Origin: CAVZTA01 sp963778025
GTDB lineage: Bacteria > Chloroflexota > Limnocylindria > Limnocylindrales > CSP1-4
Assembly: GCA_963778025.1 (NCBI GenBank)
Contig: CAVZTA010000005.1
Coordinates: 1 to 64,000 of the forward strand
DNA: 64,000 nt
Direction: 5' to 3'
Under the pieces are notes generated by a model, which saw nothing but the letters and a program-made list of their open reading frames with translations, made no database searches and was not told where the DNA came from. Positions 1-9,247 of this stretch are shown in pieces. Made by a program: the position numbers and the translations under genes. Position 1 is the first letter of the stretch, and every line of letters begins with the position of its first letter.

Positions 1-86
1 CGCGACGCCCGTGAGCCGTTCCTGTCGGTGCCCTGCACATGGGTCAAGGCCCTTCGTGCATCCCATGCGCGCTACGACGACGGAGC

Positions 87-112
87 GGCCCTCGGCGGGC
101 TCCCCGAGGGCC
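87..112. terminator. Hairpin downstream of hisS
   Basis: A perfect 9-bp inverted repeat (GGCCCTCGG / CCGAGGGCC, 8-nt loop) lies downstream of hisS. No T-tract follows on the minus strand, so termination is only a possibility. The rest of 1-274 shows nothing clear apart from a possible 47-codon frame. Confidence 0.3.
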
Positions 113-123
113 GTTCGGACGTC

Positions 124-267
124 TCAGGGGCCGTTGCGGTGTCGATCGGTGCACGGGATGCACGATGCGGCGTCGGGCGACGCGCGGTTCGTCGCAGCGC
201 GCACCGGGTGCATGACGGCCGCCCGGAGACCCTGGACCGCCGCGTCGAAGCGCTCGATGGCCGTCAC
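124..267 (-). CDS. Possible small ORF after hisS (47 aa)
   Basis: A GTG-started frame begins 7 nt after the hisS stop and runs 47 codons (MTAIERFDAAVQGLRAAV...). The first third could form an amphipathic helix; the rest is Arg/Pro-rich without recognisable features. No Shine-Dalgarno is visible and I recognise no family. It may be a real small gene, the start of a longer gene cut by a frame error, or chance in GC-rich DNA. Confidence 0.2.
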   Translation of the reverse strand: MTAIERFDAAVQGLRAAVMHPVRAATNRASPDAASCIPCTDRHRNGP

Positions 268-274
268 CGACGGA

Positions 275-1562
275 TCAGCCGTGGCGGTGGCTCTTGGCGT
301 CGCGCTCCAGCTCCTTGGCGAGGTCGGCTAGCGCGACGACGTGCTGGCTGCCGGCCATCAGGTCGCGGAGCTGGACCTGGCCGTGCTCGAGCTCATCGCC
401 CACGATGATCGCGAAATGCGCGCCGTCCTTGCCGGCGCCTTCGAGCTGGCGACCGAGCTTCCGCCGCGCGAGGTCCGCCCGGACCCGCAGCCCCGCCGCC
501 CGGAGATCCGTCGCGATCCGCAGCCGCGCGACCGTGTCGTCGGGGTCGGCACCCACGACGACGGCCAGGAGCGCGTCGTCGGTCCGTGGCGCGACGCCCT
601 GCTCCTCCAGGGCGAGCACGACCCGGTCCATCCCGAGGCCGAACCCGATCCCCGGTGTCGGCTTCCCGCCGAGCAGCTCGACGAGCCCGTCGTAGCGGCC
701 GCCGCCGCCCAGCGCCTGCTGCTGGCCCTCGCGCCCGGCGATGTAGAACTCGAACGCGGTCCGGGTGTAGTAGTCGAGGCCGCGGACCAGCGTGTGGTCG
801 ACCGTGTACCCGATGCCCAGCGCGTCGAGGTGCGCGCGGACGCTCGCGAAGTGGGCCGCGCAGGCCTCGCACAGCCGGTCGGTGATGCGCGGGGCGCCCG
901 CGTTGAGCTCGGCCATCGCGGGGTCCTTCGAGTCCAGCAGGCGCAGCGGGTTGCGCTCGAGACGTGCCTTCTCCAGCGCCGGCAGCCGGTCGACGTGGCC
1001 GCGGTAGTAAGCGACCAGCTCCTCGAGGTAGGCCGGACGGCACGCCGCGTCGCCGATCGAGTTGACCTTCGCCCTCACGTCGCGAAGGCCCGCCTCGGCG
1101 TAGAAGCGGTTCGCAAGCTCGATGAGCTCCGCGTCGACGGCCGGTCCCGGATCGCCGATCGCCTCGACGTCGAACTGCCAGAACTGCCGGAATCGGCCCG
1201 CCTGCGGACGGTCGTAGCGGAACATCGGCCCGGTCATGGTCAGCTTCACGGGCTGCGGCAGCGTCTGCATCCCGTGCTGGATGTAGGCCCGGACGATGCC
1301 CGCGGTCGGCTCGGGCCGAAGCGACCACGATTCGGCCTCCTCCGTCCGCGGGCGCGATCCGGAACAGCTCCTTCTCGACGATGTCGGTGACCTCGCCGAC
1401 GCCCCGTTCGAACACGCCCGTCTGCTCGAGCATCGGGGTCTCGATCCGCCGGTAGCCGTAGCGCTGCGCGAGGTCCGCGGCGAGGCGCTCGAGACGGGTC
1501 CAGGTGGGTGTCTCGTCAGGCAGCAGGTCGCGCGTCCCGCGCGGCGACTTGAAGGTCGGCAT
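275..1562 (-). CDS. hisS: Histidyl-tRNA synthetase (single-base frameshift)
   Basis: Class II aminoacyl-tRNA synthetase that charges tRNA-His in the cytoplasm. The N-terminus (KSPRGTRDLLPDE) and the motif-2 region (MFRYDRPQAGRFRQFWQFD) are typical. The His-binding motif RGLDYYTRTAFEF, the GGGGRYDGL stretch and motif 3 (GIGFGLGMDRVVLAL) follow, then the anticodon-binding domain. The frame breaks near 1347-1353: ELFRIAP continues as RTEEAESWSLRPEPTAGIV only if one base is dropped, probably one C of a CCC run. Corrected length is 428 aa, normal for the family. The ATG at 1562 is 8 nt after a TAGACT -10 box, so the mRNA is probably leaderless. The break looks like sequence error, since the gene is essential and everything else is conserved. 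Confidence 0.93.
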
Positions 1563-1570
1563 CGCCGCGA

Positions 1571-1576
1571 AGTCTA
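1571..1576 (-). promoter_or_regulatory. -10 box of hisS
   Basis: TAGACT on the minus strand ends 8 nt before the hisS ATG, predicting a transcript that begins at or next to the start codon. No clear TTGACA -35 is present. Confidence 0.5.
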
Positions 1577-1593
1577 CGGGCGTACACGCACGG

Positions 1594-1959
1594 TCACGCC
1601 ACCTCCCGCTCGAGGTCGATGGCCACGGGGAGCGAGTCGCGCAGCCAGCCCTTCAGGCCCGTGGTGCCGTACTTGGCGGCGATCGCCGCGCGGGCGATGG
1701 GGTCGTCGGGCGATGCCTCGACCACCGCGGCATGACCCTCGAACCTCCGGGCCGCGATGCGGACCGTCACCCGCGGGTCCTCCCGGAGGTTCTGGACCCA
1801 GTGCGCTCGTTCGCGTCCACCGGCCAGGATGTACACGCGATCGGCGACCGCGGCGAACCACACCTCGACCGTCCGGGACTCGCCCGTGACGCGGCCGGTC
1901 GTGGTCAGGTCGCAGACGATCGCGGCGCGCAGATCGTCGTCGAGGAGCGAACCGGGCAA
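1594..1959 (-). CDS. Deazaflavin-dependent nitroreductase-like protein
   Basis: A 121-aa single-domain protein with the split-barrel signature of the F420/FMN-binding nitroreductase-like family (DUF385-type). LTTTGRVTGESRTVEVWF is followed by YILAGGRERAHWVQNLREDPRVTVRI, which matches the family's nucleotide/phosphate-binding segment and conserved W-x-x-N-L. Such proteins reduce small molecules using F420 or bind flavins; the substrate cannot be predicted. The likely start is TTG at 1959, 14 nt downstream of the preceding gene's stop, so the two may be co-transcribed. A PNPOx-like heme or FMN role is the main alternative. Confidence 0.7.
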   Translation of the reverse strand: MPGSLLDDDLRAAIVCDLTTTGRVTGESRTVEVWFAAVADRVYILAGGRERAHWVQNLREDPRVTVRIAARRFEGHAAVVEASPDDPIARAAIAAKYGTTGLKGWLRDSLPVAIDLEREVA

Positions 1960-1973
1960 GGGCGGCCGGTCGC

Positions 1974-2174
1974 TCAGCTGTAGCGGCCGCCGTCGACGTC
2001 GGTCAGGCGCTCGTACGCCTTGTTCCGGTCGCGCTCCAGGTCACGGTCGACGCGGTCGTACGCCTCGGCGTCCTCACCGCGCGTCCGGCGCGCCACCTCG
2101 TCCGGGTCCATGCCCTCGTCCGTGTCGGCCTCGCCTCGCCCCAGGAGACGCTTGACCCGGTCCACGATCCCCAT
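1974..2174 (-). CDS. Small charged hypothetical protein (66 aa)
   Basis: A 66-residue protein, strongly charged (MGIVDRVKRLLGRGEAD then DPDEVARRTRGEDAEAYDRVDRDLERDRNKAYERL), with no membrane segment or cysteines. It looks mostly helical or disordered. It lies 45 nt downstream of rel and 14 nt upstream of the nitroreductase-like gene, all on the same strand. I do not recognise a family. Clean start and stop and a position inside a same-strand run support a real gene. Confidence 0.55.
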   Translation of the reverse strand: MGIVDRVKRLLGRGEADTDEGMDPDEVARRTRGEDAEAYDRVDRDLERDRNKAYERLTDVDGGRYS

Positions 2175-2219
2175 CGCCGACTCCTTTCCGTCCCGGGCGC
2201 GTGTCCCGGGACGCGCGCT

Positions 2220-4593
2220 TCAGCCCAGGTCCCGCTGGACCGAGATGACGTCTTTGAGCTGTTCCACCCGGCCCAGCACCTTGGCCAGCTGCGCCACCGA
2301 TGCCACCTGGAGGGTCATCGAGAGCACCGCGGTGTGGTCCGGATTCACCGTCACGTTGGCGGCCAGGATGTTGACCTTGTTCTCGGCCATCACCTGGGTG
2401 ACGTCGGACAGGAGCCCCGTCCGGTCGTACGCCTCGATGCGCACCGAGATCGGATACGTCTGCTCCGGTGCCGCCTCCCATTCCACGTCGATGAGGCGCG
2501 AGACCTCGCGCTCGTTGAGCACCGTGGGACAGGAGGTCAGGTGGACGGTCACGCCCTTGCCGCGGGTGATGAAGCCGACGATCGGGTCGCCGGGGATGGG
2601 ATGACAGCACTTCGCGAACCGCACCAGCAGGTCGCCGACCCCCTTGACGCGGACGCCGCCGGTGCGGGCGGGCTGCGGCGGGGCGACCGTCGGCAGGGTC
2701 GACTCCGAGTCGTCCACGACGCCCAGCCGCATGACCACGGCCTGCGCACCGATCGCGCCGTAGCCGATCGCCGCGAAGAAGTCGTCCACCGTGTCGTGGT
2801 TGTAGCTCTTGGCGACCTCGGCGATGCGGTCGAGGCCCACCGCCTGGATCGAGGTGCGTGCGAGCCGCCGCAGCTCGCGCTCCAGGGATTCACGCCCGTG
2901 GACGACGTTCTCGGCGCGGTCCTTGCGCTTGAACCATTGCCGGATCTTCTCGCGCGCATGCGAGGTCCGGACGATGTTCATCCAGTCGCGCGATGGGCCG
3001 TGCTCGGCCTTGGTCGTCACGATCTCGACGATGTCGCCGTTGCGCAGCCGGTAGTCGAGCGGCACCAGCCGGTTGTTGATCTTCGCGCCGATGGTGCGAT
3101 GGCCGACGTCGGTGTGGATGCGGTACGCGAAGTCGAGCGGCGTGGCGCCGGCCGGCAGGTCCTTGATGTCGCCCTTGGGCGTGAACACGAAGACCTGGTC
3201 CTGGAAGATGTCGAGCTTGATGCCCTCGACGAACTCCGTGCGCGTCGCTGACCTCGCGCTGCCAGTCCATGAGCTGGCGCAGCCAGGCGAGCTTGGCGTC
3301 GTACTCGCGGTCGGAGCGGGTCCCCTCCTTGTAGCGCCAGTGCGCGGCGATGCCGACCTCGGACACCTGATGCATCGAGTGGGTCCGGATCTGGATCTCG
3401 AGGGGCTTGCCGTCGAGGGCGATGACCGCGGTGTGGAGCGACTGGTAGAGGTTGTTCTTGGGGACGGCGATGTAGTCGTCGAACTGGCCGGGGATGGGCC
3501 GCCACAGCGAGTGGACGATGCCCAGCGCGGCGTAGCAGTCCTTGACTTCGTCGACGAGCACGCGGATGGCGTAGACGTCGTAGATCTCGCCGAACTCCGC
3601 GCCCTTGCGCAGCATCTTCTTCCAGATGCTGTAGATGTGCTTGGGGCGGCCCTGGAGGTCGGCGTGGATGCCGGCCGCCTCGAGACGCGGGGTCAGCTCG
3701 GCGATGGACCGCTCGATGAACCCCTCGCGACCCTTGCGCCGGGTGTCCAGGAGGCGCACCAGCTCGCGGTAGCGCTCGGGCTCGAGCGCCTTGAACGCGA
3801 GGTCCTCGAGCTCCCACTTGATCTGCCAGATCCCGAGCCGCTCCGCGAGCGGCGCGTAGATCTCCATCGTCTGGCGGGCGATGCGCTGCTGCTTCTCGCT
3901 GTGCAGCGCGTACAGGGTGCGCATGTTGTGCAGCCGGTCGGCGAGCTTGATGAGGACGACCCGGATGTCCTCGGCCATCGCCAGGAACATCTTCCGGATG
4001 TTCTCGGCCTGCTGCTGCTCGTGGGTATGGGTGCTGAACTTCGACAGCTTCGTGACGCCGTCCACGAGGTGGGCGACCTCGGACCCGAAGCGCTCCTCGA
4101 TGTCGCCGATCGAGTACTCGGTGTCCTCGGGGACATCGTGGAGCAGCGCCGCGGTGATCGCGACGGGATCGAGGCCGAGCTCCGCGAGGATCTGCGCCGA
4201 GGCGATGGGGTGGGTGACGTACGGCTCGCCTGAGGCGCGCTTCTGCTCGCGGTGGGCTTCGACCGCGAGGTCGAAGGCGCCGTTGACCGGGCCCAGGACG
4301 GCCTGCGGGTGGTGGGCGAGGATCGCGTCCAGGAGCGGCTGCCGGAGCGTCTCGACGTCGATGGTCGCGGGCGTGGCGACGGCCGCTCGAGCGGGGCCGC
4401 GGCCGTTGGTCGAGTGGTCGGCGCCGGTGCGTCGCGGACCGCGCTTGGGCTGGGTCCCCGGCGTCGCGGCCTTGCCCGCTTTACCGGCGGTCGCCGAGCT
4501 CGCCGCGCGCGCCGTGCCGGCCGTCGCCGAGACGCCCGCCGCAGAAGCGGCGGCAGCAGCGGCAGCGGCGGGTCGGGTGCTCGAGGTGGCCAT
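2220..4593 (-). CDS. rel: Bifunctional (p)ppGpp synthetase/hydrolase (single-base frameshift)
   Basis: Stringent-response enzyme that makes and degrades (p)ppGpp. Order: Ala/Pro-rich N-tail of about 100 residues; HD hydrolase with HDVPEDTE; synthetase (RPKHIYSIWKKML, FDDYIAVPKNNLYQSLHTAVI); TGS domain (VFVFTPKGDIKDLPAGATPLDFAYRIH); zinc-finger-like segment (RFAKCCHPIPGDPIVGFI); C-terminal ACT domain (YDRTGLLSDVTQVM). Corrected length is 790 aa, normal for long Rel proteins. The frame breaks near 3238-3243, where DWQREVSDA must drop one base to read on as TEFVEGIKLDIFQDQ. An HD motif of the active type argues for a bifunctional enzyme. ATG 4593 is 7 nt after a TACACT -10. The tail is low-complexity and unlike its neighbours. 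Confidence 0.93.
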
Positions 4594-4600
4594 CCCTCGC

Positions 4601-4606
4601 AGTGTA
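4601..4606 (-). promoter_or_regulatory. -10 box of rel
   Basis: TACACT ends 7 nt before the rel ATG, predicting a leaderless message. No good -35 hexamer is visible. Confidence 0.5.
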
Positions 4607-4663
4607 GCCCTCGCGCTTCCACGCTCCGGCCGCCACGCCGGGCGGCCCCTGCCCGGCGCAGCG

Positions 4664-5372
4664 TCAGCCGAGGAGCGTGGCCACGTCGATGTCGCCCTCG
4701 AGCACCAGCCGGTCGCCGGCGACGCGGACCGCTCGAAGGTCCATGAGCGTCGCCTTGGGCTCGAGGATCACGAGGTCCGTCGAGATCGGGTCCGACAGCG
4801 ACAGGCGCAGCGCGCCGCGTCTCGTCGACCAGCAGCGTGCCGGTCACCGGGAAGCCGCGGACCGTGATGGTCATGATGTTGGGCGCTTCGATCCGGACGT
4901 CCGTCGGCGGCTCCCCGAGCGCGGCCGTCACGCGGTCCGTGGCGAGCGCCTCGACGTCCGCGGCGTCGATCGACGCGACCGCCTCCAGCTTGGTCGTGTC
5001 GCCCGCAAGGTGGATCTCCGGGATCTCGATGGGCGTTCCGATCGACGACGTGGACGCGTCGGCGAGGGTCCCGGTCACGGACGCCGCGGTCCGCGATCCG
5101 AGGTCGACGCCCTCGAGGACGAGGTCGACCGTGCCGACGTCGAGGTCGCCGATGGTCGCGTCGAGCGCGCTGATCGACACCCGGTCCGCCTTCAGGCGGA
5201 TGAGCGCCAAGGGATCGTCCTGCTCGAGCTTGACGCCGGTCTCGCGCGCCTGGAAGCCGGCGGTCGCGAGGCTCGCGGTGATCACGCCCTCCAGCGCGCG
5301 GGGCAGCGCGAACACGACGAGCGCACCGATGACGATGGCGCCCAGGACGAGCGTGAACAGGCAACCGCGCAT
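4664..5372 (-). CDS. LmeA/DUF2993-type exported lipid-binding protein (frameshift)
   Basis: Begins with a hydrophobic signal anchor (CLFTLVLGAIVIGALVVFALP, residues about 4-24), then a domain resembling DUF2993/LmeA: ALIRLKADRVSISALDATIGDLDVGTVDLVLEGVDL. Family members bind phospholipid and, in mycobacteria, act in lipomannan elongation; here the role is unknown beyond an envelope location. The frame breaks near 4817-4822: LLVDETRR reads on as LRLSLSDPISTDLVILEP after dropping one base, ending at TGA 4664 (corrected 235 aa). The ATG lies 3 nt after the murE stop, so it is the last gene of the topA-murE cluster. Confidence 0.72.
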
Positions 5373-5375
5373 CCG

Positions 5376-7049
5376 CTACCCGGCCGCCTCGAGATAGCCC
5401 ATCGACCCGAGGAGCTGGCGCGCGACGGCCGCCTCGTCCCATGGCACGGGCCCGTCGGCATAGAGGATCGAGCGCTCGTGGCCCTTGCCCGCGAGCAGGA
5501 CGATGTCGGCGGGTCGGGCTCGTTCGAAGGCCGCCTCGATGGCCGCGCGTCGGTCGGCGATCACGAGCAGATCGGCGTCCCGGCGCTTGCCCGCCTGTTC
5601 GGCGCCGGCGGCGATGGCGTCGTTGATCGCGTCGCGGTCCTCGCCGCGGGGATCCTCGTCGGTGACCACGACCAGGCGGCACGTGTCGCCCGCGATCCGG
5701 CCCATGAGCGGCCGCTTCGCGGTATCGCGCTCGCCTGCCGAGCCGAACACGGCGATCAGCCCGCCGCCCCGCGCCGCGGCGATGGGCGCGAGGATGCCCA
5801 GGACCTTCTCGAGCGACGCCGGCGAGTGCGCGTAGTCGACGACCACGCCGAAGGGTTGGCCGGCGTCGATGCGCTCCATGCGGCCGGGCACGCCGGGAAC
5901 GGACTCGAGACCCGAGCGGACCGCGTCGGGCGACAGCGCGAGGGCCTCCCCCAGCGCGACGACCGCGAGCGCGTTGTGCACGTTGAACCGGCCGGCAAGC
6001 CGCAGCTCCAGCCGCCCGTCGCCGCTCGGCGCGGTGTACGCGACGCGCAGCCGCCGCGCGTCCTCCTCCACCCGGGTCGCACGGACGTCAGCATCCGCGT
6101 CGGTGCCGTAGGTGAGCACGCGAGCGCCCGCTTCGCGCGTGACGGCCTCGAACAGCGCCGCCGAGGGGTCGTCACGGTTGACGATGCCGACCTTGGGCCA
6201 GTCGCGGCCGCCCAGCGTCTTGCGCGGGTTCCGGGGCCCGCTCGCCAGGCGCTCGAACAGCGACAGCTTGGCGTCCCGGTACGCCTCCCACGTCCCGTGG
6301 AACTCGAGGTGCTCGTGCGTGACGTTCGTCACGATGGCGATGTCGTAGGCGACGCCGCCGACCCGGTCCAGGGCGAGCCCGTGCGACGTGGATTCGACGA
6401 CCGCTGCCGAATCGCCCGCCGTGTGCATCGCGCGCAGCGCCCGCTGCAGCTCCGGGGCCGACGGGGTCGTGACGTGCTCCGTGTGACGGTCGCGGATCGG
6501 CCCGACCTTGGTCTCGACGGTGCCGATGAGGCCGCTCGGCAGCCCCGCCGCCTCGAGCGCGGCGACGGCGAGGAACGAGGTGGTCGTCTTGCCGTCGGTC
6601 CCGGTGATCCCGACGACGCCGAGCTGTCGTGACGGGTCGCCGTACCACCACGCAGCGGCCGTCGCGAGCGCGACCTGGCTCCGCTCCACGACGAGCTGCG
6701 GCAGGTCGACGTCGGGTAGCGGGTGCTCGACGACGAGTGCGCCGGCGCCTGCCCGGAGCGCCGCGAGCGCGTAGTCATGGCCGTCGACGTGCTCGCCCGG
6801 GATGGCCACGAAGATCGCGTCGTCCGCGGCGCGCCGCGAATCGTCGGTCACGCCGCGGACGGGGACCTCGGCGAGGTCGATGGGCGCCGCCGCCCGACCG
6901 CGGATCCGCGCGCCGCGTAACCGTCCTTCGGTCGTGAGCCGGTCGATGAGACCCCGGAGCGGGCGCCGCTCGGCCGGTTCCACGGCCGCAAGCGCGGCGG
7001 CGAGCGCGGCCGCATCGTCGCTCGTCCCATCCGTCATCCGTCCGCTCAT
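5376..7049 (-). CDS. murE: MurE, UDP-MurNAc-tripeptide synthetase
   Basis: Cytoplasmic Mur ligase adding the third amino acid to UDP-MurNAc-L-Ala-D-Glu. N-domain: VRGVTDDSRRAADDAIFVAIPGEHVDGHDY. ATP site: GVVGITGTDGKTTTSFLA. Central-domain signature: ESTSHGLALDRV, TNVTHEHLEFHGT. C-domain: GRMERIDAGQPFGVVVDYAHSP. The motif that is DNPR in diaminopimelate-adding MurE reads EDPR here (VVTDEDPRGED), close to the DDPR described for Thermotoga MurE. The third residue may therefore be something other than meso-DAP; this is inference. 557 aa with an N-terminal extension of about 40 residues. ATG 7049 overlaps the femX2 stop by 4 nt, so translation is coupled. Confidence 0.93.
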   Translation of the reverse strand: MSGRMTDGTSDDAAALAAALAAVEPAERRPLRGLIDRLTTEGRLRGARIRGRAAAPIDLAEVPVRGVTDDSRRAADDAIFVAIPGEHVDGHDYALAALRAGAGALVVEHPLPDVDLPQLVVERSQVALATAAAWWYGDPSRQLGVVGITGTDGKTTTSFLAVAALEAAGLPSGLIGTVETKVGPIRDRHTEHVTTPSAPELQRALRAMHTAGDSAAVVESTSHGLALDRVGGVAYDIAIVTNVTHEHLEFHGTWEAYRDAKLSLFERLASGPRNPRKTLGGRDWPKVGIVNRDDPSAALFEAVTREAGARVLTYGTDADADVRATRVEEDARRLRVAYTAPSGDGRLELRLAGRFNVHNALAVVALGEALALSPDAVRSGLESVPGVPGRMERIDAGQPFGVVVDYAHSPASLEKVLGILAPIAAARGGGLIAVFGSAGERDTAKRPLMGRIAGDTCRLVVVTDEDPRGEDRDAINDAIAAGAEQAGKRRDADLLVIADRRAAIEAAFERARPADIVLLAGKGHERSILYADGPVPWDEAAVARQLLGSMGYLEAAG

Positions 7050-8143
7050 CGACCCACCCGCCTCGCGACGGCGCTCAGCGCGCGACCGGCGCCGTAGCGG
7101 ATGGGTCGATGGACACGTTCCTGCGCGCCGGCGAGCTCCACCCAGCTGGCGCCGAAGCTCAGCTTGTGCTGGAGCAACCCATGCAACGGCTCGTCCTCGG
7201 TGGGCCGTCGACGGATGCCCGGGACGTCGACGCCGCCCAGGTCCATCTCACGGCGTCCCTCGCGGATCGCGAGCTGGATCGCGCGCCAGCGCAGCAGATG
7301 CATCGTCCCCGGGTGGTCCCGGCGGCTCGAGGCCGGATCGCCCGAGTGCACCGTCGACAGCCGGTCGCCGTGGCGGTACAGGAGGAGCCCGCCGAGGACG
7401 TCACCGTCGGGACGCTCTGCGCGGGCCTCGAGCAGGACGACATGGCCCGCGGCGTGCGCGCGCTGCCACCAGCCGACGAACGACGACCGCGGGCCGAAGG
7501 AGAAGTGCTTTCGCTCGCCCGTCTCGAGCAGCAGGTCGTAGAAGCGATCGAAGGCCGTGGACGCGTCCCCCGTCGGGAGCGTGGATCCGTCGCCGGGGGC
7601 CTCAGCCATGTGCGCGTCGTAGCGCACGACGCAGGTCCCCTGCCCTTCCGCCTTGCGGATCCGCTGGCGCGTCGCCTTGGCGATCCCGGAGAACACCGCG
7701 TCCTCATCGGCGCCGGCGAGCGGGAGCGCGACCTTGTGGCGCGACGGCTGGATCTCCTCGATCGGGTGGAAGTGCGCCTTCGCGAGCACCTCCCGGTAGG
7801 CCGCATCGTCGGCCACGACCTCCGGGTCGATCGCGACGACATCGACCCCTTCCGCGCGCAGCGCGGTGGCGGCCGTCCAGGCGGTGACGGCGGTCTCCCG
7901 GCCATCGGCGACGGGCACCGGCCCGCGCGGCACGTAGGCGCTCCCACCGCCGACGATCGGCCACGGCCGCACGAGCGCCAGGACGCGATGCTCGCGCCAG
8001 CGGACGTACCGCGGCCGCCACCCCGACGCCCGCCGATGCTCGGCCCAGGCGACCGACTGCAGGACGTGGCCACCGGGACGATCGACCGCCAGCTCGTCCC
8101 AGTCCGCCGTCGGCTCGTCCGCGATCGTCGCGGCGTCGCTCAT
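7046..8143 (-). CDS. FemXAB-like peptidyltransferase 2
   Basis: A 365-aa GNAT-like protein of the FemA/FemB/FemX family, which add amino acids from aminoacyl-tRNA to lipid II or related precursors. Family features: VLQSVAWAEHRRASGWRPRYV, SAYVPRGPV, the IQPSRHKVALPL/FSGIAKATRQRIRKAEGQG strand-helix pair, and the late MDLGGVDVPGIR segment followed by LHGLLQHKLSFGASWVEL, typical of the second GNAT repeat. It begins inside the stop of the sister gene (ATGA overlap) and its own stop overlaps murE. Position between murJ and murE argues for a peptidoglycan-bridge role over BioF2/CelD-like GNATs. Confidence 0.85.
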   Translation of the reverse strand: MSDAATIADEPTADWDELAVDRPGGHVLQSVAWAEHRRASGWRPRYVRWREHRVLALVRPWPIVGGGSAYVPRGPVPVADGRETAVTAWTAATALRAEGVDVVAIDPEVVADDAAYREVLAKAHFHPIEEIQPSRHKVALPLAGADEDAVFSGIAKATRQRIRKAEGQGTCVVRYDAHMAEAPGDGSTLPTGDASTAFDRFYDLLLETGERKHFSFGPRSSFVGWWQRAHAAGHVVLLEARAERPDGDVLGGLLLYRHGDRLSTVHSGDPASSRRDHPGTMHLLRWRAIQLAIREGRREMDLGGVDVPGIRRRPTEDEPLHGLLQHKLSFGASWVELAGAQERVHRPIRYGAGRALSAVARRVGR

Positions 8144-9247
8144 CCCTCGCCCTGGAATGCAGCCGCGCCGACGCCGCCCCCACCGGCCATCCCGTGGCGC
8201 CGCCGCGCGAGCCAGACGCGGCTCCGCTGGGCGAGCTCGTAGGTCTGGCGGCCGAGCGGGTCGAGCACGAGGTCCCACGCGCCGATGTAGCGCACCTCGC
8301 GTCCGCCGAAGCCGGTCTTGAAGTGCGCGATGCCGGGATGCGCGAGGCCCCACAGGTCGTACGTCTCGGCGCCGGCGGCCTTGGCCCGGACGATCGCCTC
8401 CCACTTCAGCAGGTAGTTGGCGCGACTGTCGGCGCCGGCCTCGGTCATGCCGCCATAGGGCTCGACGACCCGCGTCCCGCAGCGCACCAGGAACAGCGCC
8501 GCCTGCGGCTCGCCCTCGGCGGTCTCGGCGAACAGCAGCTGCGCGCGACCGCCGGGGCGGAAGGCGTCCCACACGTCCTGGTAGGCGCTGAGCGCGCGGA
8601 TGAGGAACCCGGCCCGCGACGCCGTCTCCTCGTAGATCCGGTAGAACTCGGGCAGTCGGTCGCCCTCGGCCTCGACGACGCGGATGCCGTTCGAGCGTGC
8701 CTTGTTCACGTACTGGCGCCACTTCTTGCGCAACGCCGGATTGAAGCGCCGCCTCGTCCTCGCGCAGGTCGATGAGCCGGGTGGAGGCGGGCTGGATCGG
8801 CTGACCCGGTCGCCAGCCGGCGGCACGGAGCGCCCGCCGCGTCGACCCGTCCTCGTCCAGCGGCCCGTCGAGCTCGATCTCGGGGTCGATGCGGAGATGG
8901 CTGATCCGGCCCGCCTGCGCCGGCAGGCGGTCGCGCGCCGCCTCGGTGAACGCGCCGATCCCTTCGGGCGTCCACGTCGCGGTCACCGGACCGCGGGGTG
9001 CGTAGGCGAAGCCCCACGGCAGGGGCGCCGGACGACGCACCAGCACCTGCGCCGCCGTCTCGGGGTCGCCCGCGGCAAGACGGGTCGCCGCCCAGCCGTT
9101 GACGGCCTTGACCCTGGCCCATGCGGAGAGCTGGAGGTACGAGCCCGGGTCGGCGGCCTCGACGAGCGCGTCCCACGCGCGGTCGTCGGCGAGCCGCGGA
9201 TCGGTCGCCTCCGCGCCGGCGATCTCCGGCGTCTCGAGCGCGCTCAC
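8140..9247 (-). CDS. FemXAB-like peptidyltransferase 1 (frameshift)
   Basis: Paralogue of the next gene, 368 aa after correction. The N-half has the shared pattern YLQLSAWARVKAVNGW ... FAYAPRGPV ... HLRIDPEIEL. The C-half has RKKWRQYVNKARSNGIRVVE ... EPYGGMTEAGADSRANYLLKWEAI ... YDLWGLAHPGIAHFKTGFGG, which fits the Fem lipid II-binding and acyl-transfer core better than the sister. The frame breaks near 8741-8748: RLIDLREDEAA reads on as FNPALRKKW after removing one base. GTG 9247 overlaps the murJ stop (GTGA), so the frame error is unlikely to be biological. Probably builds interpeptide bridges with femX2. Confidence 0.82.
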
